Made by a program: the position numbers and the translations under genes. A stretch of DNA of 64,000 nucleotides from Pseudoalteromonas sp. H105 (GTDB lineage Bacteria > Pseudomonadota > Gammaproteobacteria > Enterobacterales > Alteromonadaceae). The notes under the pieces were generated by a model that saw only the letters and a list, made by a program, of their open reading frames with translations, was not told the origin of the DNA and made no database searches. Positions 27,547 through 37,071 of this stretch are shown here, piece after piece. The first letter of the stretch is position 1. Every line of letters starts with the position of its first letter. The stretch covers positions 558,001 to 622,000 of the forward strand of contig NZ_LOFH01000001.1 of NCBI RefSeq assembly GCF_001469215.1. Reading direction: 5' to 3'.

Positions 27547-29703
27547 TTAAAGTGACTTTATACCCATGTTATATAGGGTAAAGCCATAAATATCAGCATA
27601 TTGATCAATTATCTTGCTTGTTGGTGTACCCGCACCATGCCCCGCATTGGTTTCAATACGGATCAGATATGGATTGCTCCCCGCTCCTTTCGACTGTAAC
27701 TCTGCAGCAAATTTATAAGAATGTGCAGGAACAACACGGTCATCATGATCACCAGTAGTTACTAATGTTGCTGGATAAACAACCCCCTCTTTCACATTAT
27801 GAACTGGCGAATATCCCTTTAAGTAATTAAACATTTCTTGGCTTTGTTCACTCGTACCGTAATCATAAGCCCAACCTGCTCCAGCAGTAAACGTATGATA
27901 ACGCAACATATCAAGCACGCCTACCGCAGGCAGTGCGACTTTAAACAAGTCAGGACGTTGAGTCATAACAGCGCCTACAAGTAAGCCACCATTTGACCCA
28001 CCACGTAGTGCTAAATAGTCACTTGACGTATACTTTTTCTCATTTAAGTACTCTGCCGCAGCAATGAAATCATCGAATACATTTTGTTTTTGCAATTGAG
28101 TACCTGCATCGTGCCACTCCTTGCCGTACTCACCACCACCTCGAATATTTGCGACAGCATATACGCCGCCTTGCTCAAGCCACGCAGCGACTGTTGAGCT
28201 AAAGCGCGGTGTTAAGCTGGCATTAAAACCACCATAGCCATATAAAATTGTTGGGTTTTTACCATTTAGCTTCGTGTCTTTTTTGTACGAGATGATCATC
28301 GGTACTTTTGTACCGTCTTTTGATGTATAAAAAACCTGCTCCGATTTATATTCCTCAGAATCAAACTTTGCGCCTGATTTACGATAAACGTCTGATTCAC
28401 CTGTTTTTACATCAAATGCGAATGTGTTGCCTGGTGTAGTGTAATTTGCAAAAGAATAATAAAGTGTTTCGCTCTCTTCCTTACCACTAAAACCTCTTGC
28501 CGTACCAACGCCTGGTAAATTGATTTCACGGACCAACTTACCTGATTTATCAAATTGTTGAACTTTAGAAATTGCATCAACCATGTATTTAGCAAAGAAG
28601 TAGTTCCCTCCTTTTGACATGCTTAACACATTATCTGTTTGTGCAATTAAGTCTTGCCATTGATCAGGGGTAGGGTTTGTCGCATCAACCGTTACCACCT
28701 TCTTATTTGGCGCATTTAAATTAGTCACCAAAAAGAGCTTACTGCCTTCATTATCAAGTAAATAAGTATCTGACTCGGTGTGACCTAAAATTGTTATAAG
28801 TTTGCTATCAGGTTGAGTAAGGTCTTTTATAAATAACTTATTTCCTGATGTAGACACACTGGCTGAAATGAGTAAATAACGATTATCATCGGTCACTGAT
28901 GCACCAATGTAACGGTGTTTTTCAGCTTCTGTGCCACCATAAACTAACTCGTCTTCACTTTGCGCTGTCCCTAAATTATGGAAATATACTTTGTGTTGAT
29001 CTGTTTTAGCTGATAACTCACTGCCCTTCGGTTTGTCGTAGCTCGAATAATAAAACCCTTCGTTTCCAAGCCATGAAATTCCACTGAATTTAACATCAAC
29101 TAGATTCTCTTCAATGGGTTGTTTGGTTTCAGTATCGATAATAATAATTTTACGCCAATCACTGCCGCCTTCAGAAATCTGATACGCAGCTAACGAACCA
29201 TCTTCAGAAAATGTAAGACCAGACATTGACGTTGTCCCATCCTCACTAAAGGTGTTCGGGTCTAAGAATACTTCGGCATCTGCATCGCCTAATTTACGAT
29301 AAAGTACATATTGATTTTGTAACCCATCATTTTTGTAAAAGTATGTGTACTTGCCTTCTACGAAAGGGGCGGTCACTTTTTCGTAATTCATTAATTTTTC
29401 AAGGCTGGCCTTTAATTTGTCACGATATGGGATGTCTTCAAGGTATGAAAAAGTCAGTTTATTTTGGGTTTTAACCCACTGTGCCGTCTCTTCGCTCATA
29501 TCATCTTCTAACCAACGATATGGGTCAGCTACTTTCTGATCAAAGTAAACATCAACAACAGCCCCTTTTTTAGTATCAGGATATGCCAATGACTGCACAC
29601 TAGGCGCTTCATTTTTTGCATCATTTTCATTTGAAGTAGAAGGTGCATCGCTACAACCACCTAACGCGACAACCACAGCGCAAGCTAAGACTTTCTTTAA
29701 CAT
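27547..29703 (-). CDS. Prolyl oligopeptidase (S9A) lipoprotein
   Basis: Serine peptidase that cleaves short peptides after proline, here predicted to be exported and lipid-anchored. Starting at ATG 29703 ([19 protein letters not shown]) gives a signal with lipobox LGGC and about 718 aa. The N-terminal seven-bladed propeller (about 80-430) precedes the catalytic alpha/beta-hydrolase domain. The triad is Ser in RGGSNGG, Asp in [10 protein letters not shown] and His in NAGHGAG. The sequence just before the catalytic domain, [17 protein letters not shown], is typical of S9A. The frame extends to 29736 but those 11 residues precede a better start. Single gene with terminator. Confidence 0.94.
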   Translation of the reverse strand: MLKKVLACAVVVALGGCSDAPSTSNENDAKNEAPSVQSLAYPDTKKGAVVDVYFDQKVADPYRWLEDDMSEETAQWVKTQNKLTFSYLEDIPYRDKLKASLEKLMNYEKVTAPFVEGKYTYFYKNDGLQNQYVLYRKLGDADAEVFLDPNTFSEDGTTSMSGLTFSEDGSLAAYQISEGGSDWRKIIIIDTETKQPIEENLVDVKFSGISWLGNEGFYYSSYDKPKGSELSAKTDQHKVYFHNLGTAQSEDELVYGGTEAEKHRYIGASVTDDNRYLLISASVSTSGNKLFIKDLTQPDSKLITILGHTESDTYLLDNEGSKLFLVTNLNAPNKKVVTVDATNPTPDQWQDLIAQTDNVLSMSKGGNYFFAKYMVDAISKVQQFDKSGKLVREINLPGVGTARGFSGKEESETLYYSFANYTTPGNTFAFDVKTGESDVYRKSGAKFDSEEYKSEQVFYTSKDGTKVPMIISYKKDTKLNGKNPTILYGYGGFNASLTPRFSSTVAAWLEQGGVYAVANIRGGGEYGKEWHDAGTQLQKQNVFDDFIAAAEYLNEKKYTSSDYLALRGGSNGGLLVGAVMTQRPDLFKVALPAVGVLDMLRYHTFTAGAGWAYDYGTSEQSQEMFNYLKGYSPVHNVKEGVVYPATLVTTGDHDDRVVPAHSYKFAAELQSKGAGSNPYLIRIETNAGHGAGTPTSKIIDQYADIYGFTLYNMGIKSL

Positions 29704-29863
29704 GATATCTTCTTTTATGATTATAAATTTAGTCAAGCACGTTATTTAGTAACAGAGGCGTTGTCTAGTCTAATGCGACTAATGCAGGCTAATACTGTGA
29801 AAATATGTAAACCTTTACTAATAAGGCGCTACAATGGGCTTTTATTTTATTAAGGAATCATAA

Positions 29864-30184
29864 ATGAATAACAACAATAAACTCACTTCCTTTACTTCAT
29901 TTGAACAATTTTACCCTTATTATTTATCTGAACATGAAAACAAAATATGTCGACGGTTCCACTTTGTTGGCAGTATGCTGGTGGTTTGTTTACTCGTATT
30001 TTCAGCATTAAGCCGCCAGTTTTATTTACTTTGGTTCATCCCTGTTATTGGTTATGGCTTTGCATGGATTGGCCATTTTTACTATGAAAAAAATCGCCCC
30101 GCTACGTTTAAGCATCCCTTTTACAGTTTATGGGGTGATTGGGTAATGTTTAAAGATATGCTTATTGGAAAAATCCCATGGTAG
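29864..30184 (+). CDS. Mpo1-like / DUF962 family membrane protein
   Basis: A 106-aa membrane protein with two to three hydrophobic segments (about 35-55, 57-75). It carries the family marks HEN (residue 24), HFVGS (His33) and GYGFAWIGHFYYEKNRPATFKHP. In yeast, Mpo1 is an iron-dependent dioxygenase that alpha-oxidises 2-hydroxy fatty acids; conserved histidines are the metal ligands, and equivalents are visible here. Bacterial members are uncharacterised. Length is normal for the short bacterial form. It is 65 bases upstream of an ABC exporter gene, codirectional, possibly one transcript. Confidence 0.85.
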   Translation: MNNNNKLTSFTSFEQFYPYYLSEHENKICRRFHFVGSMLVVCLLVFSALSRQFYLLWFIPVIGYGFAWIGHFYYEKNRPATFKHPFYSLWGDWVMFKDMLIGKIPW

Positions 30185-30249
30185 CCTCCCTTTTATTAAT
30201 TACCCACAGTGCTATAGTAGCGGTAATTTTTGCTATTTAAGATATTAAA

Positions 30250-32097
30250 ATGTATCGATTATTTGAGCGGATGACCAAGCCGTTTCCAGATCAAAAACCG
30301 TCTCAACCGCCCGCCACCTTATTTGCATTTTGCAGGCACTACACTAAAGGGATGGAGGTGTCCCTTTTCTTAATGTCTATTAGTGCTGCAATGCTGGCTA
30401 TTTTGGAAGTGTCTTTGTTTAGCTACATGGGCCAACTTGTTGATTGGCTCGCAATCTATACCCCACAAACATTATTCACAGAGCAAAAATCTGAACTCAT
30501 TAAAATGGCGTTAGTTCTGTTAGTTGTGTTACCTATTGTCGTATTTTTTCATTCAGCAGTTTTACATCAAGCACTTTTAGGGAATTATCCGATGTCGATT
30601 CGTTGGCTTGCCCATCGTTATTTACTTCGTCAGAGTGTTAGTTTCTATCAAAATGAATTCGCTGGACGGATCGCCACTAAAGTAATGCAAACCTCGCTTG
30701 CTGTGCGAGAGTCTGTAATGAAATTACTTGATGTACTGATGTATATCGTCGTTTATTTTGGTGCGATGGTATTTTTAGTGGCAGAAGCAGATTGGCGATT
30801 AATGATCCCGCTGCTTACATGGCTTGCTCTGTATAGTGCAATCCAGCTGTATTTTGTACCGAAGTTAAAACGCATTGCAAGCTCACAAGCTGATGCACGA
30901 TCTGAGATGACAGGTAGGATTGTTGATAGTTACACGAATATTGCAACGATTAAGCTTTTCTCATACACGCAACGCGAAGAAGAATATGCAAAAGAAAGCA
31001 TGGATGTATTTTTACAGCCTGTTTATAAACAAATGCGATTAGTTACCAGCTTAAATTTTTGCATAAATAGTCTTAATTATATATTGGTGTTTAGTGTTGC
31101 AGCCCTTTCTCTTTACTTGTGGTCTTTAAGTGCAATCAGTGCTGGAGCAATCGCTATCGCAATAAGTTTATCTTTACGCTTAAACGGTATGGCACAGTGG
31201 ATTATGTGGGAAATTAGTAGTTTGTTTGAAAACATTGGCACTGTCAGCGATGGTATGAAAACACTTTCGACTAAAATTGATGTCGATGATAAGCCTGATG
31301 CGCACACTTTGAAGATAGATAAAGGCCAAATTAATTTTACAAATGTACATTTTAATTACGGCAAAGCGGCCAATGAAACCAACCGTGGACCGGTTATTAA
31401 TGGGCTAAATTTAACAATTAAACCGGGAGAGAAAATAGGCTTAGTGGGTCGCTCAGGTGCCGGTAAATCAACACTGGTTAACCTTTTATTACGGTTTTAT
31501 GATGTTGATAAAGGGACAATTCACATTGATGGACAAGATATCTCCAATGTGACGCAAGAAAGCTTACGACAGCATATAGCCATGGTGACGCAAGACACGT
31601 CTTTATTACACCGTTCTGTAAAAGAAAACATTCTTTATGGTCGACCAGATGCCACCTATGAACAAATGCTCGAAGTAACGAAACAAGCGAAAGCACTCGA
31701 GTTTATAGAGGATCTAGAAGACAGCAAAGGGAATAAAGGCTTTGCCGCTCAGGTCGGTGAAAGAGGCGTGAAACTTTCTGGCGGCCAACGTCAACGCATT
31801 GCAATTGCGCGTGTATTGTTAAAAAACGCGCCTATTCTGATATTAGATGAAGCGACAAGTGCCCTTGACTCAGAAGTGGAAGCTGCAATACAAGCCAGTT
31901 TAGATGATTTAATGACAGGCAAAACAGTGATTGCAATAGCACATAGACTTTCAACCATAGCGCAAATGGACAGACTAATCGTCCTGGATGACGGCGGTAT
32001 TGTTGAACAAGGTAGTCATCAGGCATTATTATCTAAAAATGGTATTTATGCTGCATTGTGGGCGCATCAGACGGGTGGTTTTATTGGTGTTGATTAA
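30250..32097 (+). CDS. ABC exporter, fused permease-ATPase (MsbA/MDR type)
   Basis: Half-transporter of 615 aa that should work as a homodimer. Six TM helices occupy about 35-330; the ATPase domain covers about 350-605. Walker A GRSGAGKST (about 400-408), signature LSGGQRQR (from about 508), Walker B ILILDEATS (about 528-536) and the H-loop in AIAHRLSTI are intact. The family exports lipids, peptides or drugs; nothing here fixes the substrate, and lipid A flipping by the true MsbA needs separate evidence. A 33-bp palindrome covers the stop codon. It is preceded by the Mpo1-like gene on the same strand. Confidence 0.92.
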   Translation: MYRLFERMTKPFPDQKPSQPPATLFAFCRHYTKGMEVSLFLMSISAAMLAILEVSLFSYMGQLVDWLAIYTPQTLFTEQKSELIKMALVLLVVLPIVVFFHSAVLHQALLGNYPMSIRWLAHRYLLRQSVSFYQNEFAGRIATKVMQTSLAVRESVMKLLDVLMYIVVYFGAMVFLVAEADWRLMIPLLTWLALYSAIQLYFVPKLKRIASSQADARSEMTGRIVDSYTNIATIKLFSYTQREEEYAKESMDVFLQPVYKQMRLVTSLNFCINSLNYILVFSVAALSLYLWSLSAISAGAIAIAISLSLRLNGMAQWIMWEISSLFENIGTVSDGMKTLSTKIDVDDKPDAHTLKIDKGQINFTNVHFNYGKAANETNRGPVINGLNLTIKPGEKIGLVGRSGAGKSTLVNLLLRFYDVDKGTIHIDGQDISNVTQESLRQHIAMVTQDTSLLHRSVKENILYGRPDATYEQMLEVTKQAKALEFIEDLEDSKGNKGFAAQVGERGVKLSGGQRQRIAIARVLLKNAPILILDEATSALDSEVEAAIQASLDDLMTGKTVIAIAHRLSTIAQMDRLIVLDDGGIVEQGSHQALLSKNGIYAALWAHQTGGFIGVD

Positions 32098-32113
32098 TAA
32101 TCAACACCAATAA
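32081..32113 (+). terminator. 33-bp palindrome spanning the ABC exporter stop codon
   Basis: TTATTGGTGTTGATTA (32081-32096) and TAATCAACACCAATAA (32098-32113) are perfect complements around one central A. It contains the TAA stop and is followed by a T-rich stretch (ATTTATTTTT). As RNA it folds into a long hairpin, so it may be the terminator, though the T run is 9-10 bases away. Confidence 0.6.
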
Positions 32114-32205
32114 CGTATTTATTTTTGCATACTCTCACAAACGCCGTTAGTTTATGGGAGTATGTGTGATACGTTTATTTATTGAGACTATTGAAGTAAC
32201 AATAT

Positions 32206-32892
32206 TTAGCTAAGCTTAGCCCGCTTTTTTATCCAATAATCAGCGCTCACAACACGCCCACCGCCTGTAAAAAACAAACTAAGTAGCATCGCAAAATAAA
32301 TGGCAGAAAATTCGATGCCATTGTTTAAGATGACCGGTTTTCCGCGCTCATAAAGATAGTCGGGGTAACCGTTACTTTCAACCAATTCCCGTATTTTATC
32401 TATACGTATTTTAACCTCATCAGAATTTTTTAAACTTTCATCAGCACCAGGTATGGCAAACCAATTTAACACTTTTGCAGCACTAGTGCTTGAATCTGTC
32501 GGTGTAATTGCAAACCATCCATTATCCCAATGAACCGTTGTAGCAGCCACAACCATGGTAAACATAAGTGGGATAGTTATTAGTCGTGTTAATAGCCCTA
32601 TTAGTAATAACCATCCCCCTAAAAATTCTGTCCACCCTGCAAGAAAAGCCAATACATCTGGAAAAGGTAAGCCTAAGCCCCACTCTTCGTTTCCAAACCA
32701 ATTTACAACATCACTTGAGGCTAAAAAGAACTCAGAAAAACTCGTCACATTTTGGCTAATATTAAGCTTGTTATAACCAGCAATAATCATAACAGGGGCA
32801 AGTATTAGCCTGAAGACAAGTGCAGGAATACCCTCTGCAATTAATAACCGTTTTATAACGGCAGAATAGGTGTACATAAGAGTCGAAATCAT
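32206..32892 (-). CDS. DoxX family membrane protein
   Basis: A 228-aa inner-membrane protein with four hydrophobic segments (about 20-40, 78-100, 105-122, 198-215). The stretch RLILAPVMIIAGYNKL, and later FLAGWTEFLGGWLLLIGLLTRLITIPLMFTMVVA, is typical of DoxX. An extra-membrane loop of about 70 residues (125-195) is longer than in minimal DoxX proteins. Family members are often linked to redox or thiol stress, but a specific role cannot be assigned. It is convergent with the ABC exporter and its start lies about 64 bases from the end of the next minus-strand gene. Confidence 0.82.
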   Translation of the reverse strand: MISTLMYTYSAVIKRLLIAEGIPALVFRLILAPVMIIAGYNKLNISQNVTSFSEFFLASSDVVNWFGNEEWGLGLPFPDVLAFLAGWTEFLGGWLLLIGLLTRLITIPLMFTMVVAATTVHWDNGWFAITPTDSSTSAAKVLNWFAIPGADESLKNSDEVKIRIDKIRELVESNGYPDYLYERGKPVILNNGIEFSAIYFAMLLSLFFTGGGRVVSADYWIKKRAKLS

Positions 32893-32955
32893 AGCGGTCC
32901 TGTTAAATTTAATGCTCTAAATTACAAGACCGCTTAGGGGAAAGGTTTATTTCAC

Positions 32956-34917
32956 TTAGATTGTACGTGCTACTTGAAGGGCTTCATAAATAGCTCGTTT
33001 AGCATCAATGGCCGCAGCTAATTTTGCTCCACCAATCACATGCACTTTTGGATTATCATCGAGTGAACTGAGCGCTTCATTATTTGATACCTGCCCGATA
33101 CAAGCAATGACCGTATCCACAGGAAGTACTTGTTCTTCTCCAGCTACATTAATTGTTAAACCTTGATTATCAAATTTTATGTACTCACAGTCTGAAATTT
33201 GTTTAACACCGTGTTGTTTAGCTACTTGGCGATGGATCCAGCCGGTTGTTTTACCTAACTCACTACCAAAACGCCCTGCACTTCGCTTTAACATGTACAG
33301 TTGACGGCTATCTTTGTGGGGAGCGGCATCACATTCAATGCCCCATTGTGATTTAAAGTCATTAATAGTTTGCTTAGGGCTTTCGCTTAAAAATGCCACC
33401 ATATCGAAACCAATTCCACCTGCGCCTAAAATTGCTATTGAGTTACCGAGCTCAACTTCACCTCGAATAACTTCATCATAAGCAAAAACACGTTTACCAT
33501 CTTTACAACTGAATGTTGCTTCCCTTGGCCTTACACCTGTAGCAAATACAACATCATCATAGCTATCGAGCATTGATTCGGCATAGTCTGTTCCGAGTTC
33601 AATTTTTACATTTAACCGAGCAAGTTCATTTATAAAATACGTGAGTGTATAATTAAAATCTTCTTTGCCAGGAATACGCATTGCCAGATTGAATTGACCC
33701 CCCATATCCTGCTTTCTATCAATAAGCGTGACGTTATGGCCTTTTTGTGCTAGATAGCAACTAGCAGAGAGTCCAGCGGGGCCTGCGCCAACCACCAATA
33801 CATTTTTTGCTTTTTCCACGTGCGTTAAAGGGTAATCTAATTCAAATCCAGCCTGTGGATTCACCAAACATGTAGCACGCTTACCTTTAAATACATGATC
33901 TAAACACCCTTGATTACACCCAATGCAAACATTGATATGTTTACTTTGCTGTGATTGATATTTATTAAATAATTCAGGATCTGCGAGTAAAGGTCGCGCC
34001 ATTGAAATGAGGTCCGCTTCACCAGCATTTAAAATATCGTTTGCTATTTGCGGTGTATTTATACGGTTTACCGCGATCACAGGAATTGATACAACGTCTT
34101 TCAATCGTTTTGACGCTTCTTTGAAGGCACCCGGTGGAACCATACTTGCAATCGTAGGGACCCTAGCTTCGTGCCAACCTATCCCTGTGTTAAGTATATC
34201 TACCCCGGCTTTTTCAAGTGCTTTCGCTTGAATTGTCACTTCATCAGGTGTCGATCCATTTGGGATCAAATCCATTACAGACAACCTAAAAATAATAATA
34301 AAACTGTCGCTTACGCTTGCACGCACCGCTTCAACAATTTCAATAGCCATACGCATACGGTTTTCAAGGCTACCACCATACAGATCATCCCGCTGGTTAG
34401 TATGTGGAGCCATAAACTCATTGATGAGGTAGCCCTCAGAGCCCATGATCTCAACACCATCATAACCAGCTTTCTGTGCAAGCTTAGCTGAATGGGCAAA
34501 ATCTTTAACGGTCTTATTTATGGACCCAATTGACATTGATTTGGGTTTATACGGGTTAATAGGTGCTTTAATAGCACTAGGCGCTTGATTGAAGGGATGA
34601 TACGCATATCTACCGGCATGCAATAATTGTAAACAAATTTTACCGCCATTTTGATGCACCACATCAGTGTATGCACGGTGTTTTATGACATCATAAAAAT
34701 TATTAAACGATGAAGAGATTGGCGTTAACTTACCTCTTATATTTGGGCTGTAACCCCCCGTAATAATCATCCCTGTGCCACCTTTAGCACGTGCTTGATA
34801 AAATGCTTTTAGACGCTTTCTATTATGCCAGCCTTCTTCTAAGCCGGTATGCATTGATCCCATTACTAAACGGTTACGTAAATGCGTATGCTTTAATTGT
34901 AATTGTTGTTCTAACAT
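32956..34917 (-). CDS. NADPH-dependent 2,4-dienoyl-CoA reductase (FadH type)
   Basis: Iron-sulfur flavoenzyme of beta-oxidation that removes double bases at even positions of unsaturated acyl-CoAs; about 653 aa (E. coli FadH is 672). An N-terminal old-yellow-enzyme barrel binds FMN (LRNRLVMGSMHTGLEEG, then GYDGVEIMGSEGYLINEF with the usual catalytic Tyr changed in context). The 4Fe-4S cluster cysteines are in CIGCNQGC and a later C in RATCLVNP. The C-terminal part has FAD/NADPH Rossmann motifs (GAGPAGLSA, GAGGIG). Start ATG 34917 is preceded by GGGG; a TTG at 34929 is less likely. A related dimethylamine- or enone-reductase function is possible. A FadR-like sequence precedes it. Confidence 0.85.
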   Translation of the reverse strand: MLEQQLQLKHTHLRNRLVMGSMHTGLEEGWHNRKRLKAFYQARAKGGTGMIITGGYSPNIRGKLTPISSSFNNFYDVIKHRAYTDVVHQNGGKICLQLLHAGRYAYHPFNQAPSAIKAPINPYKPKSMSIGSINKTVKDFAHSAKLAQKAGYDGVEIMGSEGYLINEFMAPHTNQRDDLYGGSLENRMRMAIEIVEAVRASVSDSFIIIFRLSVMDLIPNGSTPDEVTIQAKALEKAGVDILNTGIGWHEARVPTIASMVPPGAFKEASKRLKDVVSIPVIAVNRINTPQIANDILNAGEADLISMARPLLADPELFNKYQSQQSKHINVCIGCNQGCLDHVFKGKRATCLVNPQAGFELDYPLTHVEKAKNVLVVGAGPAGLSASCYLAQKGHNVTLIDRKQDMGGQFNLAMRIPGKEDFNYTLTYFINELARLNVKIELGTDYAESMLDSYDDVVFATGVRPREATFSCKDGKRVFAYDEVIRGEVELGNSIAILGAGGIGFDMVAFLSESPKQTINDFKSQWGIECDAAPHKDSRQLYMLKRSAGRFGSELGKTTGWIHRQVAKQHGVKQISDCEYIKFDNQGLTINVAGEEQVLPVDTVIACIGQVSNNEALSSLDDNPKVHVIGGAKLAAAIDAKRAIYEALQVARTI

Positions 34918-34931
34918 TTTTTGCCCCAAAT

Positions 34932-34948
34932 AACTGGTCTAACCTCTA
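34932..34948. promoter_or_regulatory. FadR-like operator candidate upstream of the dienoyl-CoA reductase gene
   Basis: AACTGGTCTAACCTCTA matches the E. coli FadR pattern (TGGTCNGACC) with one mismatch in the core. It lies 15 bases before the start codon, a position where binding would block initiation. Function of the gene in beta-oxidation makes the match meaningful, but this is a single visual hit. Confidence 0.4.
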
Positions 34949-35136
34949 TACATTAGCCAATTCTGCTAGATTGGCAAGCATTAAGCAATAAGTGAATAAT
35001 AAAAACATAAAATTCGACCTCTAAGGTGAAGATATATTTAAACATAAACACTTAGTTACGATTTAACAGTTAAGTTTATTTTAGTTCTAAGCTACTATAG
35101 GATTAGTAATAAGGTGTACCATATTAAGGATTTATT

Positions 35137-36999
35137 TTGATAGCAAAGATATTTAAAGGTCTTTGGGCAGGGTTAAATTTCTCTCGCCGCTTAGTTCTAA
35201 ACTTTTTATTTGTACTGCTAGTTATTTTATTTTTTGTTTCAATTACAAGTGACGAAGATAAAATTACAGTGGCAGACAAATCTGTGCTTAGGCTTAACCT
35301 CAACGGACCTATTGTAGAAGAAAAAACATACGTAGATCCTGTTGAAGCAGCAATTAATGACGCAACAATGGGCAATGAAGTGCCTGCTGAAATATTACTT
35401 GACGATATTATTACCGTTATTGATGAAGCCACCAATGATGACCGCATTACTTTGATTCTGCTTGATCTTCAAAAAATGCCCAATGCTCACCTAAATAAGC
35501 TGAAACAAATAACACAAGCTATTGAGCGATTTAAAGCGACTGGTAAAAAAGTAATATCAACAGGTTACTATTATACTCAAGCGCAATATTATATTGCAGC
35601 ACATGCTGATGAAGTAACAATGCATCCTTATGGCGGCGTATCGATTGAAGGCTACGGCATGTTTCCGCTGTATTTTAAAGATGCACTTGAAAAACTGGCT
35701 GTTACACAACATATTTTCCGGGTTGGAACGTTTAAATCTGCCGTTGAACCTTTTATTCGCAATAACATGTCAGACGCGGCAAAAGAAGCAAATAGCGTTT
35801 GGTTAGGTGCATTATGGCAGGAATACAAGCAAGATATCGCGGCTGTGCGCCCTTTTGACGAATCGAATTTTGATGAAACAATGAATGAGTTGTTAGTTAA
35901 AATGCAAGCTGTTAACGGTGACTCTGGCAAATACTCTTTAGAAAACCAATGGGTCGACTCACTAAAATCTAACCAACAGATTAGACAACAGTTAATTGAC
36001 TTAGTTGGTGCAGAAGAAACTGGTAAAACCTTCAACCAAGTTTCTTTTTATGATTACCTAACTCTCGTTAAGCCTCCAGTTGAATTTGATAACCCAATCA
36101 CGGAGAAAGTTGCAGTGGTTGTGGCAAGAGGTACTATTGTTGATGGCGAGCGACGTGCTGGCGAAATTGGTGGTGACTCGACAGCTGCTTTATTACGTAA
36201 AGCGCGTTTAGATGATAAAGTAAAAGCCGTTGTTTTACGAATAGATTCAGGTGGCGGTAGTATGTTTGCCTCTGAAGTAATTCGTGCTGAAGTGCTTGCA
36301 ATTAAAGCTGCAGGTAAACCTGTTATTGCTTCAATGAGTTCTGTTGCAGCATCCGGCGGTTACTGGATTGCCTCTGCTGCCAATGAAATTTGGGCTGCAC
36401 CAAGTACAATCACAGGCTCAATTGGTGTTTTTGGTAGCTTTATGACTTTTGAAAACACGATGGCAAAAATGGGCATTTACTCTGATGGTATTGCCACGAC
36501 TGAAATGGCAGGCTTATCAATTGCGCGTCCACTGAATGATAAAATGGCCCAAGTGATACAACTGAGTGTTGAAGATGCCTATAGACGCTTTTTAGATGTT
36601 GTCGCTGAAGCGCGAAATATGACACCTGAACAAGTTGATAAAATTGCTCAAGGCAGAGTTTGGATTGCCTCACAAGCGCTTGAATTGGGACTAGTTGATA
36701 AACTAGGGAATAAACAAGATGCGATTGATGCAGCCGCGGCAATGGCTAAGCTTGATTTTTATGAAGTAAAAACAATCGAGCACAGTTTGTCACCTCAGGA
36801 GCAAATGTTACAAGATATCTTCGGCAGCGCAATGATAAAATCATTCATTGGCAGCACAACGACGAGCAGCATGATTGCTGATAGGGTAAACGTGAACTCA
36901 CTTGTCAATAAGTTCAGCACGGAGGTTAATAATTTAAAAGATTATAATGACCCTCAACATATCTATTCACGTTGTATCGTGTGTGATGTTATTGAGTAA
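35137..36999 (+). CDS. sppA: Signal peptide peptidase SppA, 67K type
   Basis: Inner-membrane serine protease that digests signal peptides left after secretion, 620 aa against 618 in E. coli. An N-terminal membrane anchor (about 18-40) is followed by tandem S49 domains. The catalytic dyad is Lys200 in TFKSAVEPF (first domain) and Ser406 in SVAASGGYW (second domain). The start is TTG at 35137, supported by AAGGA 7 bases upstream and agreement with the family N-terminus. A terminator hairpin follows the gene, abutting the ansA start codon. The sppA-ansA order is the same as in E. coli. Confidence 0.95.
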   Translation: MIAKIFKGLWAGLNFSRRLVLNFLFVLLVILFFVSITSDEDKITVADKSVLRLNLNGPIVEEKTYVDPVEAAINDATMGNEVPAEILLDDIITVIDEATNDDRITLILLDLQKMPNAHLNKLKQITQAIERFKATGKKVISTGYYYTQAQYYIAAHADEVTMHPYGGVSIEGYGMFPLYFKDALEKLAVTQHIFRVGTFKSAVEPFIRNNMSDAAKEANSVWLGALWQEYKQDIAAVRPFDESNFDETMNELLVKMQAVNGDSGKYSLENQWVDSLKSNQQIRQQLIDLVGAEETGKTFNQVSFYDYLTLVKPPVEFDNPITEKVAVVVARGTIVDGERRAGEIGGDSTAALLRKARLDDKVKAVVLRIDSGGGSMFASEVIRAEVLAIKAAGKPVIASMSSVAASGGYWIASAANEIWAAPSTITGSIGVFGSFMTFENTMAKMGIYSDGIATTEMAGLSIARPLNDKMAQVIQLSVEDAYRRFLDVVAEARNMTPEQVDKIAQGRVWIASQALELGLVDKLGNKQDAIDAAAAMAKLDFYEVKTIEHSLSPQEQMLQDIFGSAMIKSFIGSTTTSSMIADRVNVNSLVNKFSTEVNNLKDYNDPQHIYSRCIVCDVIE

Positions 37000-37043
37000 T
37001 TTAGTCTTCAACGACTGTACTCTTTAACCTCAACGGTTATACT

Positions 37044-37071
37044 AAGCCCAGTTTTTTTACTGGGCTTTTTT
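37044..37071 (+). terminator. Terminator hairpin directly against the ansA start codon
   Basis: AAGCCCAGT (37044-37052) pairs with ACTGGGCTT (37059-37067), followed by TTTT and then the ATG at 37072. It has all parts of an intrinsic terminator and occupies the place where the ansA ribosome site should be. Confidence 0.8.
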
